The notes under the pieces are model-generated. The model had not been told where the DNA came from. It saw only the letters and a list, made by a program, of their open reading frames with translations, and ran no database searches. Source: Arachis hypogaea (lineage: Eukaryota; Streptophyta; Magnoliopsida; Fabales; Fabaceae). Taken from it: DNA of 64,000 nucleotides. Shown in pieces: positions 10,307-20,984 of this stretch (position 1 is the first letter of the stretch; each line of letters starts with the position of its first letter). The translations under genes and the position numbers were made by a program. The stretch covers positions 79,306,445 through 79,370,444 of the forward strand of contig NC_092051.1 of the NCBI RefSeq assembly GCF_003086295.3. Reading direction: 5' to 3'.

Positions 10307-11695
10307 ATGGCTTCATCAAGCTCCAAAAGGCGAAAGGGAAAGACACCAGTGGAGAGTATTCCTTTTGACATAAGAAGGTTCAAAACCGCTTTCCATGAGC
10401 TTTAATTCAAACATATCAAGCACACGAAAGTACTGCCAGAGCTAACATTCCAATTCAACTATGATGAGTGCCCGCAGATTGGAGAGAAGATTGAACAGAG
10501 GGGTTGGCAAGAACTCATGAACCCAGAAACAAAAATAAATGCAAATCTCATTAAAGAGTTCTATGCCAATGTGGCCAGGGAAGACAATACCAAGGCTCCT
10601 ACCTTCAAAAGTTACGTGAGAGGAACAGAGGTGGACTTTAGTCCTACTGCTATAATGAGGACTCTTCATCTGGGATCACAACCTTCTGATAAGCCAAGTT
10701 ATCAAGCAAGAATAAGTAATGGCCCCGACAATCATGAACTTGAAGAAATTGTGAATGACATGTGTGTCATAGGATCAGATTGGGAGAGGTATTCAGATAA
10801 GAGGCCACGGTTCATCAGAAGATGAGACCTCATCCCGGAAGCCAAGGGATGGTTTGAGCTTGTGAGAAGATCTATCCTCCCAGCCTCAAACAATTCTGAG
10901 GTCAACATTGTGCGAGCCACCATGCTACATTGCATTATGAGTGCTGGAGACATCAATGTACATGAAATCATAGCTGAGGGAATCCAAGAGGCAGTCGAAA
11001 AGAGTGATCCGAGTGCTCGGCTTTTGTACCCCAGCACCATTATGAGATTATGTAAGAAAGCCAAGGTGGTCTTCGAAGACAGCAATCCACATTGGGTAAA
11101 CCCTGGGAGGTTAGTTACGCTCCAGCGTATAACTTATGTGGCACCCGCCCAACAACAAAGAAGGCCTCAAATAGGGAAAAGAACACCAGAAGAAGAACCT
11201 CACCAAGAAGAATCTCATCAAGAAGAATACCAGCAAGAAGAATACTTTGATCCAACCAATATAAATATAGGCCACATTCAAGGAGCCATTGAGGACTTGG
11301 CAAGGAGATATATGGAAGGGCAAGAGCAACAACTACACCTTCAATCCCAGTGGATGGATCGTCAGGAAGAATTACTTACTAACTGGATGAATCAACAAGG
11401 AGAGTGGCAGAAACAACAAATGGAGCAGCAACAGGAACACTACTCTCAGCTCACTCAAGCCATCAATCAAGTGACTGAAAAGCAAGAGCGTCAAGATAAA
11501 CGCCTTCAAGAACTCAACCAACGTCAGCTAGCTCAGATGAAGGCATTCAATGAGTTCAGCATGCTTAATGAAGGACGGCAACTACACAGGGAAGAATTCA
11601 ACATAAACACTCAAGCCAAGCTGAACTATATGTCTGGGCATATGCATAATTTGCACTCTGCAATCCCAGGTATGATACAGTCCAAAAAGATCTAA
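10307..11695 (+). pseudogene. Element A ORF3 (plant-transposon-protein-like, env position; broken)
   Basis: One frame from ATG 10307 (MASSSSKRRKGKTP) to TAA at 11693, broken by TAA 10403-10405 and TGA 10823-10825. After a basic N-terminus comes a globular domain (RGWQELMNPE, KEFYANVA, VRGTEVDFSPTAI, ...GWFELVRRSILPASNNSEV) shared with ORF3 of D; I recall this as the 'putative plant transposon protein' domain of many legume predictions. The last third is Gln/Glu-rich and probably coiled coil. It lies where Athila elements carry an env-like ORF, but I see no signal peptide or membrane segment, so I do not call it an envelope protein. Function unknown. Confidence 0.72.
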
Positions 11696-12948
11696 CAGAA
11701 AGGAAAGGAAGGTGAAACAACAGAAGGAAACATTGAAAAAGAAGATGGAAGATGCTGGCTTCTGGAAAAAGTTGATTGAAAAAGCAAGGGAAATGGGGGT
11801 TCAAGCACTCAAGAAGGACACAAAGAGGATAAACAAGAGGGAGAGCATGGGCAGCCCCATGAGTAAAAGGTGGTGGAGTTCCCTCTTCATTTTATCTTTT
11901 TGAAGTCTAAATAAGGAAAATCATGTATGAAATAGAACATGCTTCCATAGTAACTTAGGAATTTTCAATTATGTCTTTAGCATTTTCAGTTATTAACTCT
12001 ATGTGTGCTGGTCCAAGTTACCTGTTTTCATTTTCATCCTACTTACTTGTATTCTTGCCCTTTGAATTTAATGAAAAAGAATGTTATGAAAAGAAAAACC
12101 AGAGTGGAGTTCACATTGTAGAGTAAGTTCTCAAGGTCTGTGGTGTGGTAATAAGTTAGCTAAGTTGGTTCATCTGTAAGGTATTAGGACACTTATACAC
12201 TGAATTACATGCTTGAAACACATTCTATGAGATTAACCAAACAACAAGATCCTAATAAGAAAAAGAAAGAACAATAAGAGTTTGAAAAAGAAAGAGAAGT
12301 AATAAGAAATAAGGCTAGGCACCAAGGGTTTAAATCTTGAGGGATGTTTCTGTGGTGATCCTGTACCAAGGATCTGCTTGGATGAATAAGTTCTTAGGAG
12401 TGCTTCATCACTTGATAACTTGGGTTAACTAACCCGGGATTATCAACTAAAAATCCACTATCAAGAGCAACCTTGCTATAGAACATTTAGTAACCCAAAG
12501 AGGTGCTAGACACCAAGGCCTCAAGGAAAGAAAATAACAAACCATGTGCCTGTGGTGTGCATGTATGGGGGAGAGAGACTTGAGGGAGTAAGTCCTTAGG
12601 GGTGTTTCAACACCTAGCACCTTGAACCAACTGGTTCGGGAGTGTTGGATGAAAGCTTATTTTAAAGAGTCGCCCCCTCACAGAGCACATAGCCTAAGGA
12701 TGCAATAAACCCTGAAAAGGGGGAGGATCAAAGAATAAGGATCTCATACGATGCAATCAAGCAAGTTTTCAAAGCCATGATAAGGACTTGGAAACCAGTA
12801 AAGGAATGAACCTAAATTGCTATGCATGAAACCCCATAAACCAAGAGCTTTACTTCTATAATAAGAACTTGTTCTTCTTGTTCTTTCATTCATCATTCTT
12901 ATGTTTCAGTACTTGCTTAGGGACAAGCAAGCTTTAAGTTTGGTGTTG
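11696..12948 (+). other. Element A 3' non-coding region
   Basis: No supported gene. Carries GGGTTAACTAACCCGGGA (near 12423), shared with element I at about 52219, and ACCAACTGGTT (near 12626), shared with B. Ends ACTTGCTTAGGGACAAGCAA, then TTTAAGTTTGGTGTTG at the LTR. Confidence 0.6.
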
Positions 12949-13209
12949 TGATGCCAGGGCATTTTGGCCAGTTTCACTGACCTTTTCTTTACTGTTTTAG
13001 GGTAGTTTCATGCATTTTCTTAAGTAAATAAGCAAGTTTTGGGTATATATTCACTTACACCTTGATTCAAGCAAACATTGTGAACTTTACATGATTTCAT
13101 GAGAATTATGCATGAATTTAATGACAAATTGGATGATGCATGATCTCATGACTTGGAATAGAGCTTTGATGCACCTTAATTGCTTGATTTCAGGACAAAG
13201 GAAGCAAGG

Positions 13210-14015
13210 AAGAACCACGTTAGTAGCCACGTTAGTCTAAATAACGTGACCACTAACGTGGAATGGGAGCTAGCTTGCAATGTTAATGAGAAAAGTGATC
13301 GCCAATAATGCCGTCGAAAGCCATTATAGCCTACGTTAGTTGCCACGTTAATTACGTTAACGTGGAAGCTAACGTGGAAGAGAAGTGAAGCTCCAACGTT
13401 AGTGGTAAAAGTGAATGCCACTAACGTGGAAGGAACAAGGAACTGCCAATGTTAGTGACACTCACCTTTGTCAATAACATTGGATTAAGCCACTATTAAG
13501 CCACTATTACCCATGTTAGTTGCCACGTTAACTACGTTAAAGTGGAAGCTAACGTGGAAGAAGAATTGATAGACCAACGTTAGTGACACTCACCTTTGTC
13601 ACTAACATTGGAGATGGCAATCACCACCACGTTAGTGGTCACGTTAATCTAATTAATGTGAACTCTAACGTGGAAAGGAGGGGCGTTTGGAGCGTTAGTG
13701 ACAAAGGTAAGTGTCACTAACGCTCTCGAAGAATAGGCAAGTCCACGTTAAAGGTCACGTTAGCTATACTAATGTGAACTCTAACGTGGGGAAAGGGGGC
13801 AATAAGCAACGTTATTGGAAAAGGTGAATGCCAATAACGTTTGTGAAGGACCAAGAGGCAACGTTATTGGTCATGTTAGTGCCACTAACGTTGAAGTTAA
13901 CGTGAATGAATTTTGGCTTGGAACGTTAGTGAAAAAGGTGATCGTCACTAACGTTCTCGAACCCACACTTTCACTTAACGTTAACACCACTAACGTCCTA
14001 ACTAACGTCCATGCC
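13210..14015 (+). repeat. Palindrome array in the U3 part of the A 3' LTR
   Basis: Alternating units built on CCACGTTAGT...ACTAACGTGG and AACGTTAGTG...CACTAACGTT, at least eight units, each pairing with itself or the next unit. Confidence 0.8.
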
Positions 14016-14135
14016 TAACTCACACTTTCTCTGCAAGCAGAGCTGAGCCCACTGAAGATTGTAACTGCTTCAACTAAAGATCCAAAGGCCCATATCCAAG
14101 ACTTGAAGAAGCCAACTAGAATATCAGAAGAGTAG

Positions 14136-14143
14136 TATATATA
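14136..14143 (+). promoter_or_regulatory. TATA box of the A 3' LTR
   Basis: TATATATA followed by GGAGTAG, at the same relative place as TATAAATAGGA in the other LTRs. Confidence 0.55.
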
Positions 14144-15040
14144 GGAGTAGTTTTGAACTAGTGAAGGAGTTTTTGGCAAATTGGAAAACTACACTCTGTA
14201 TATTTTACTTTCCTTGCACTTTCTAGTTTGAGTTTTTAGAATGTACTTTTCGTTTACGCTTTCCATTCCTAGAGCTATGAACAACTAAACCCCTTTCATT
14301 GGGTTAAGAAGCTATGTTGTAATTTGATGGATCAATAATAGTTTTCATTATTCTTATTCTTTCTTTTCTCTTGATTTTACTAGAAAGCTTTCAATCTTCA
14401 TCCTATTGGGTAGTTGTCTTGGAAAAGAAGCTATTCATACTTGGATCTCTTCGGACCTTGGAAGAGGGATGAAGAGATCATGATAGAAATGCTTTCTCAT
14501 GTTAGACCAAATTAGGGTTTGGATGGATATGGTGACATATAATCCTACCAACACTTTGAATTGGGAATACATGTGGTATAATCAGTGACCATACTTCATC
14601 TCTTCTCATGAGCAATTAGACCAAGGAATTGGCTATTGATCAAGATTTGAGAGATTGGGTTACCAAGGAATTGGAATCCAATCACTTAAGATTGCCAAGG
14701 AGATCAATGAATGCATTGATTGAGGAAGAGATGAGAATGAACTTGATCCAGAGAATACAACATCTCCTAAGCCCGATGAATCCCCTATTTCTGATCTTAC
14801 CCATTCTCTTTACTTTTTGCCATTTACTTTCATGTTCATTTCCCCAATTCCCCATTTAAGATTTTGCAATTTACTTTCCACCATTTACATTTTGCTCTTT
14901 ATTTCTAGCAATTACACTTTCTGTTATTTACTTTCCTGCCATTTACGTTTCTGCAAATATCAACTCAATTTCTGCCTAGCTCAACTAGAATATTCCTCTT
15001 ATTAAAGTTGCTTGACCAATCAATCCATGTGGGATTCGAC

Positions 15041-15089
15041 CTCACTCTATTGTGAGTTTTTACTTGACGACAATTCGGTATACTTGCCG
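15041..15089 (+). other. Two conserved hairpins near the end of the A 3' LTR
   Basis: CTCAC-TCTATT-GTGAG followed by TTTTTACTTGACGA, then CGG-TATACTTG-CCG. Confidence 0.65.
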
Positions 15090-15125
15090 AGGGAAATTTG
15101 TTGAGAGACAAGTTTCTATGCATCA

Positions 15126-15184
15126 GTCCTTTCAGGTTCAGGATCAGCTTCAATAAGAATGTCTTTGTCCCTGTTCCTGCTCAT
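15126..15184 (-). pseudogene. gag: Element C gag start (first 19 codons, cut by A)
   Basis: ATG at 15184-15182, encoding MSRNRDKDILIEADPEPER, which parallels MSRDKEKGILVEADPEPER in D. The rest of the gene should lie left of element A, outside the window. Confidence 0.8.
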
Positions 15185-16859
15185 ATGAAAAAGAAGAGAA
15201 CAGAAAAGAAGAGAAATCCTCTATATCACAGTATAGAGATTCCTTTATGTGAGTAGAAGAAGTGAAGAATAGAAGAATGAGAAGAGAAAAATTCAAACAC
15301 AGTAAAGAAGAGGGTGTTCGAATTTTGAGTGGAAGAGGAATGTTAGTAGATAAATAAATAAATAGAGAGATGAGAGAGGGAGATTGAATTCGAATTAAAA
15401 TAAAAGGAAAATATTTTTTTGTTTTTATTTTAATTATTGGTTAGTATTCGAAAATTAAAAAGAGAAACAAAATAAAATTTGAAACTAAATGAATTAATTA
15501 AATAAAAAGAGATTTTTTTTTGAAAAAGTTGTTAGTGATTTTCGAAAATTGGAGAGAGAGAAGTAGTTAGGTGGTTTTGAAAAAGATATGATTGAAATAG
15601 AAAACTTTTAAAATCAAACAAAAAGTTAAGTAGTTAATTGAAAAAGATTTGAAAATCAATTTTGAAAGGATAAGAAGTTAGAAAAGATTTTGAAAATTGA
15701 TTTTTGAAAAAGATATGATTGAAAATCATTTTGAAAAAGATTTGGAAAAAAAAAAGAAATTTAAAAAGATTTGATTTTTGAAAAGGTTTTGAAAAGATAG
15801 GATTTTTAAATTGAAAATTTGACTTGACTCATAAGAAACAACTAGATTTTCAAAACTTTTGACTAAACAAACCAAATTTTCGAAAATTATGAGAAAAATA
15901 AGGAAAAGATTTTTTTTATTTTTTATTTTTAATGAGGAGAGAGAAAAACATAAAAAATTATGCAAAACATAAGAATTCAAGGTCAAAACACATGATGCAT
16001 GCAAGAACACTTTGAATATCAAGATGAACACCAAGAAACTTTGAATGTCAAGATGAACACCAAGAACTTATTTTTGAAAATTTTTAAAAAAGACATACAT
16101 GCAAGACACCAAACTTAGAAATTTTCAATGTTTAGACACTAACAAATTGAAAATGCATATGAAAAACAAGAAAAGACACAAAACATGAAAATGCAAAGAT
16201 CAAACAAAGAAGATCATCAAGAAAAACTTGAAGATCATGAAGAACACATGCATGAATTTTCGGAAAAAAAATTTTTTAAGAAAAATTAAAACATGCAATT
16301 GACACCAACTTACAATTTGACACTAGACTCAAACAAGAAACACAAAATTATTTTTGGTTTTATGATTTTATTAAACTTTTTTGGATTTTTCAAAAATTAT
16401 TTGGAAAAAGAAAAAATAAAGATTTCAAAATTTTTAATGAGAATTCCAGGAATCATGCAATGTTAGTTTAAAGCTCCAGTCCAAGAATTAGACATGGCTC
16501 ACTAGCCAGCCAAGCTTTCAGTGAAAGCTCTGGTCCAAAACATTAGACATGGCCAATGGCCAGCCAAGCTTTAGCATAACATTACATACAACAGCCAAAT
16601 TGATTGGAATAAAAAAGCTCTTGTGATGATAAGTTGAAACCTCGGTCCAAAAGATTAGACATGGCTTCACAGCCAGCCAGACTTCAACAGATCATCATGA
16701 AACTCTAGATTCATTCTTAAAAATTTTGAAGTCATAGAATAATTTATTTTTTGAAAATTTTTCGAAAATAAAAATAATAAAAAAATAAAAAGCTTAAAAT
16801 TAAAATAAAATTACCTAATCTGAGCAACAAGATGAACCGTCAGTTGTCAAAACTCGAAC
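15185..16859 (-). other. Element C leader (5' untranslated)
   Basis: No gene. Very A/T-rich with many TTTTCGAAAA palindromes. Nearer the PBS (about 16460-16700) are three copies of a module AAGCTTGGCTGGCY...GCCATGTCTAAT...GGACCGGAGCTTT (given in element sense). The ACACCAAACTTAG motif (complement of AAGTTTGGTGT) appears near 16110. Confidence 0.7.
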
Positions 16860-16879
16860 AATCCCCAGCAACGGCGCCA
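16860..16879 (-). other. Primer-binding site, element C, with a second partial copy
   Basis: In element sense TGGCGCCGTTGCTGGGGATT, one change from the tRNA-Asp complement. A second partial copy with its flank (TGGCGCCGTT plus the CTAAGTTTT context) lies at 16910-16930, inside what should be the LTR end. Confidence 0.8.
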
Positions 16880-16888
16880 AAAACTTAG

Positions 16889-17396
16889 TGCACGAAATTG
16901 TGATCTCTAAAACGGCGCCAAAAACTTAGTACGCATGATTGTAATCTCAACTGCTTTTTACAACTTCGAACAACTAACCAGCAAGTGCACTAGGTCGTCC
17001 AAGTAATAAACCTTACGTGAGTAAGGGTCGATCCCACGGAGATTGTCGGCTTGAAGCAAGCTATGGTCATCTTGTAAATCTCAGTCAGGCATATTCAAAT
17101 GGTTATGAGGCTTTGATAATTAAAAGATAAATAAAATATATAACATAAGATAGAAATACTTATATAATTCATTGGTGAGAATTTCAGATAAGCGTATGGA
17201 GGTGCTTTATTCCTTCTGAATCTCTGCTTTCCTACTGCCTTCATTCCATCATTCATACTCCTTTCCATGGCAAGCTGTATGTTGGGGGATCACTGTTGTC
17301 AATGGCTACCATCTGTCCTCTCAATGAAAATGGTCCAAATGCACTGTCACCGCATGACTAATCATCTGTCGGTTCTCACTCTTATTGGAATAGGAT
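16889..17396 (-). repeat. Element C 5' LTR, 3' portion
   Basis: FIDEL-type LTR read from its end (TGCA) at 16889. Contains CCTTAC-GTGA-GTAAGG at 17010-17025. Cut at 17396 by D; its other part is not found right of D, where a deletion has occurred. Confidence 0.85.
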
Positions 17397-17996
17397 TGAT
17401 GAGCGGATAATTTATACGCTTTTTGGAATTGTTTTTAGTGTATTTTTAGTAGAATCTAGTTACTTTTAGGGATATTTTCATTAGTTTTTATGTTAGATTC
17501 AAATTTTTGGACTTTACTATGAGTTTGTGTGTTTTTCTGTGATTTCAGGTATTTTCTGGCTGAAATTGAGGGACTTGAGCAAAAATCAGATTCAGAGGTT
17601 GAAGAAGGACTGCTGATGCTGTTGGATTCTGACCTCCCTGCACTCAAAATGGATTTTCTAGAGCTACAGAACTCAAAATAGCGCGCTTCTAATTGCGTTG
17701 GAAAGTAGACATCTAGGGCTTTCCAGCAATATGTAATAGTCCATACTTTGCCCATGTTTAGATGACACAAACTGGCGTTCAACGCCAGCTCTCTGCCCAA
17801 TTCTGGCGTCCAGCGCCAGAAACAAGTTGCAAAGTGGAGTTCAACGCCCAAACTGGCACAAAAGCTGGCGTTCAACTCCAAGAATGACCTCTCCACGTGT
17901 AGACTTCAAGCTCAGCCCAAGCACACACTATGTGGCCCCCGGAAGTGGATTTATGCATCAATTACTTACTTCTGTAAACCCTAGTAGCTAGTTTAT

Positions 17997-18004
17997 TATA
18001 AATA
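17997..18004 (+). promoter_or_regulatory. TATA box of the D 5' LTR
   Basis: TATAAATA followed by GGACCTTTTACTATTG; the same context recurs at 38104 in H. Confidence 0.65.
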
Positions 18005-18959
18005 GGACCTTTTACTATTGTATTAGACATCTTTGGATTATCTTTTGATCTATTGATCACGTTTGGGGGCTGGCCATTCGGCCATGCCTGGACCTTCATT
18101 ACTTATGTATTTTCAACGGTAGAGTTTATGCACTACATAGATTAAGGTGTGGAGCTCTGCTATTCCTCAAAGATTAATGCAAAGTACTACTGTTTTCTAT
18201 TCAATTCATCTTATTTCGCTTCTAAGATATTCATCCGCACTTCAACCTGAATGTGATGAACGTGACAATCATCATCATTCCCTATGAACGCGTGCCTGAC
18301 AACCACTTCCGTTCTACATTAGATTGAATGAGTATCTCTTAGATCTCTTAATCAGAATCTTCGTGGTATAAGCTAGATTGATGGCGACATTCATGAGAGT
18401 CCGGAAAGTCTAAACCTTGTCCGTGGTATTCCGAGTAGGACTCTGGGATTGAATGACTGTGACGAACTCCAAACTCGCGAGTGCTGGGCGTAGTGACAGA
18501 CGCAAAAGGATAGTAAATTCTATTCCAGTATGATCGAGAACCTCCAAGATGATTAGCCATGCAGTGACAGCGCATCGGACCATTTTCACAGAGAGGAATA
18601 GGATGCAACCAACGACAAGGGTGATGCCTCCAGACGATTAGCCGTGCTGTGACAGAGCATTTGGACCATTTTCCCGAGAGGATTGAAAGTAGCCATTGGC
18701 ACCGGTGACATCCTTACATAAAGCCAGCCATAGAAAGGAGTAAGACGGATTGGATGAAGACAGCAGGAAAGCAGAGGTTCAGAGGAATGAATGCATCTCC
18801 ATACGCTTACTTGAAATTCTCACCAATGATTTACATAAGTATTTCTATCCTTATTTTAGTATTAATTTCAAAAACTCCATAACTATTTTATATCCGCCTG
18901 ACTGAAATTTACAAGGTGACCATAGCTTGCTTCATACCAACAATCTCCGTGGGATCGAC

Positions 18960-19008
18960 CCTTACTCACGTAAGGTTTATTACTTGGACGACCCAGTGCA
19001 CTTGCTGG
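18960..19008 (+). other. Two conserved hairpins near the end of the D 5' LTR
   Basis: CCTTAC-TCAC-GTAAGG and CCAG-TGCACTTG-CTGG. Compared with I and B (CTCAC/GTGAG and CCGG/CCGG) the changes keep the pairing. Confidence 0.75.
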
Positions 19009-19064
19009 TTAGTTATGCGAAGTTGTGAAGATATGTTTAGACCATGGTTCTGTGCATCCGTTTT

Positions 19065-19084
19065 TGGTGCCATCGCCAGGGAAT
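19065..19084 (+). other. Extra PBS-like copy in element D
   Basis: TGGTGCCATCGCCAGGGAAT preceded by TTTT, a degenerate copy of the PBS 73 bases upstream of the true one. Confidence 0.65.
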
Positions 19085-19137
19085 CAATTTCGAACAATAA
19101 TTCACAAACTGAGTAACAATTTCGCATACTAAGTTTT

Positions 19138-19157
19138 TGGCGCCGTTGCCGGGGATT
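19138..19157 (+). other. Primer-binding site, element D (tRNA-Asp)
   Basis: TGGCGCCGTTGCCGGGGATT, perfect tRNA-Asp complement, preceded by CTAAGTTTT. Confidence 0.88.
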
Positions 19158-20984
19158 GTTCGAGTTTGGACAATTGACGGTTCATCTTGTTGCTCAGATT
19201 GGGTAACTTTCTTTTCGTTTTCTTTTCAAAAAGTTTTCAAAAAAAAAAAATTTCTAAAAAATCTTTCAAAAATTTCTCCTTTGTTTTCGAAAAAAAAAAA
19301 ATTTTTTAAAATGTTTTCAAAAAATTTTTTCTTCAGAATTTTTAAGAATAAATTCTAGTGTTTCATAAGGCATGTTGAAGCCTGGCTGGCTGTAAAGCCA
19401 TGCCTGTAGGGCATGTTAGGCGTGTCATGTCTGAGTTACATACTAAAGCTTGGCTGGCTATTAAGCCATTCCTGACCCTTTGATTGGAGCTTTAGACTAA
19501 AGAGCATAAGATTCTTGGAATTCATATTAAAAATTTTGGAATCCTTATTTTTCCTTTTCAAAATGATTTTCGAAAAAATTAAAAGAAAATACAAAAAATT
19601 CATAAAATCATAAAAATCAAAAATATTTTTGTGTTTCTTGTTTGAGTCTTGAGTCACGTTATAAGTTTGGTGTCAATTGCATACTCATCTTGCATTTTTT
19701 TCGAAAATTTTCATGCATTCATAGTGTTCTTCATGATCTTCAAGTTGTTCTTGGTAAGTCTTGTTTGATCTTTGCATTTGCATGGTTTGTGTCTTTTCTT
19801 GTTTTTCATATGCATTCTTGAATTCTTAGTGTCTAAGCATTAAAGAATTCTAAGTTTGGTGTCTTGCATGTTTTCTTTGCATTAAAAATTTTTCAAAAAT
19901 ATGTTCTTGTGTTCATCATGATCTTCATAGTGTTCTTGGTGTTCATCCTAACATTCATAGCATTCTTGCATGCATTCATTGTTTTGATCCATAACTTTCA
20001 TGCATTGCATCATTTTTCTTGTTTTTCTCTCTCATCATAAAAATTCAAAAATCAGAAAAATATCTTTCCCTTTTAAAATTTCGAAAATTAGATTTGACTT
20101 TTTCAAAAATTTTTAAAATCTAGTTGTTTTTATGAGTCAAATCAAATTTTCAATTTAAAAAAAATCTTATCTTTTTCAAAATCCTTTTCAAAAATCAAAT
20201 CTTTTTTTTTTCAATTTTTTTAGTTATTTTCGAAAATTTCAAAAATATTTTTCAAAAATCTTTTTCTAATTTTACATCATATTTTCGAAAATAACATCAT
20301 CAATTAATGTTTTGATTCAAAAATTTCAAGTTTGTTACTTACTTGTTAAGAAAGATTCAAACTTTAAGTTCTAGAATCATATCTTGTGATTTCTTGTGAA
20401 TCAAGTCATTAATTGAGATTTTAAAAATCAAATCTTTTTCAAAAACTAATTTCTATCATATCTTATCAAAAATATCTTCTTATCTTACCTTTTTCAAAAA
20501 AGTGATTGCAAAATATCTTTTCTAACCTCCTAACTTCTTATCTTTTCAAAATTTGTTTCAACTAACTAACTAACTTTTTGTTTGTTTCTTACCTTTTTCA
20601 AAACTACCTAACTAACTCTCTCTCTCTAAATTTCGAAAAAAACCTTCCCTCTTTGTCAAAATTTCTTTTTAATTAGACTAATTATTTTATTTTTTATTTG
20701 AATTTTCGAAAAACTACTAACCTTTGTCAAAAACTATTTTCGAAAATCACTAACTCTTTTCCAAAAATTATTTTCGAAAATCCTTCTCCCTCATCTCCTT
20801 CTATTTATTTATTCATCTACTAACACTTCTCTTCATCTCACATCTCTGCTCCTATCATCACCTTGGTGTTTGGATTCTTCATTCTTCTTCACCCCTATTC
20901 CTTTTCTTCTTCTACTAACAATAAGGAACCTCTTTACTGTGACATAGAGGATTCCTCTTCTTTTCTTTTTTTCTTCTCTTTCTT
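19158..20984 (+). other. Element D leader (about 1.8 kb)
   Basis: No gene. Two copies of the AAGCYTGGCTGGC...AAGCCAT module at about 19378-19500; then A/T-rich sequence packed with TTTTCGAAAA and TTTCAAAAAT words, copies of AAGTTTGGTGTC (19663, 19852), and short CT repeats near the end. Unusually long for a leader and equivalent in C and H. Confidence 0.7.

Larger units (their letters stand above)
1..15125 (+). mobile_element. Element A: 3' part of an Athila-lineage LTR retrotransposon, split by element B
   Basis: The window opens in the leader of this element, about 90 bases before its gag start, so the 5' LTR lies outside. Order seen: gag, protease, a short integrase-tail remnant, the conserved post-stop block, then element B (2973-9468), then the 3' non-coding part, ORF3, and the 3' LTR (12949-15125). 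RT, RNase H and nearly all of integrase are absent, so the element is non-autonomous. Its gag start and LTR U5 resemble those of element I. The right end abuts the gag start of element C at 15126; the first five bases there (GTCCT) would be the right target duplication, the left copy being outside the window. Confidence 0.85.
12949..15125 (+). repeat. Element A 3' LTR (2177 bp)
   Basis: Starts TGATGCC and ends TATGCATCA. U3 holds an array of CCACGTTAGT/ACTAACGTGG and AACGTTA-type palindromes (about 13210-14015); TATATATA at 14136; a U5 closely like element I (CCTTTCATTGGGTTA, ATCAATAATAG, GGGATTCGACCTCACTC); terminal hairpins at 15041-15089. Short ORFs inside it are translations of the palindrome array, not genes. 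Confidence 0.9.
15126..17396 (-). mobile_element. Element C: 5' end of a FIDEL-type element, minus strand
   Basis: Reading right to left: part of the 5' LTR (17396-16889), PBS (16879-16860), AT-rich leader, then the first residues of gag, cut at 15126 by insertion of A. Leader and gag start match D and H. The LTR is cut at its right by insertion of D. Confidence 0.82.
17397..19128 (+). repeat. Element D 5' LTR (about 1732 bp)
   Basis: Starts TGATGAGCGGATAATTTATA. Palindromes CTGGCGTTCAACGCCAG and CTGGCGTCCAGCGCCAG lie at about 17773-17822; TATA box at 17997; terminal hairpins at 18960-19008. The 3' end is uncertain by some tens of bases because an extra PBS-like copy sits at 19065. Confidence 0.88.

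Noticed and set aside
10307..11695. Envelope glycoprotein gene
   Set aside because: The position fits, but no signal peptide, transmembrane segment or furin-like site is visible in A or D.
13815..14018. Small ORF with repeated TNV residues
   Set aside because: Translation of ACGTTA palindromes in the A LTR.
15726..16034. Phe/Leu-rich ORF resembling a membrane protein
   Set aside because: Translation of the T-rich leader strand of element C; composition artefact.
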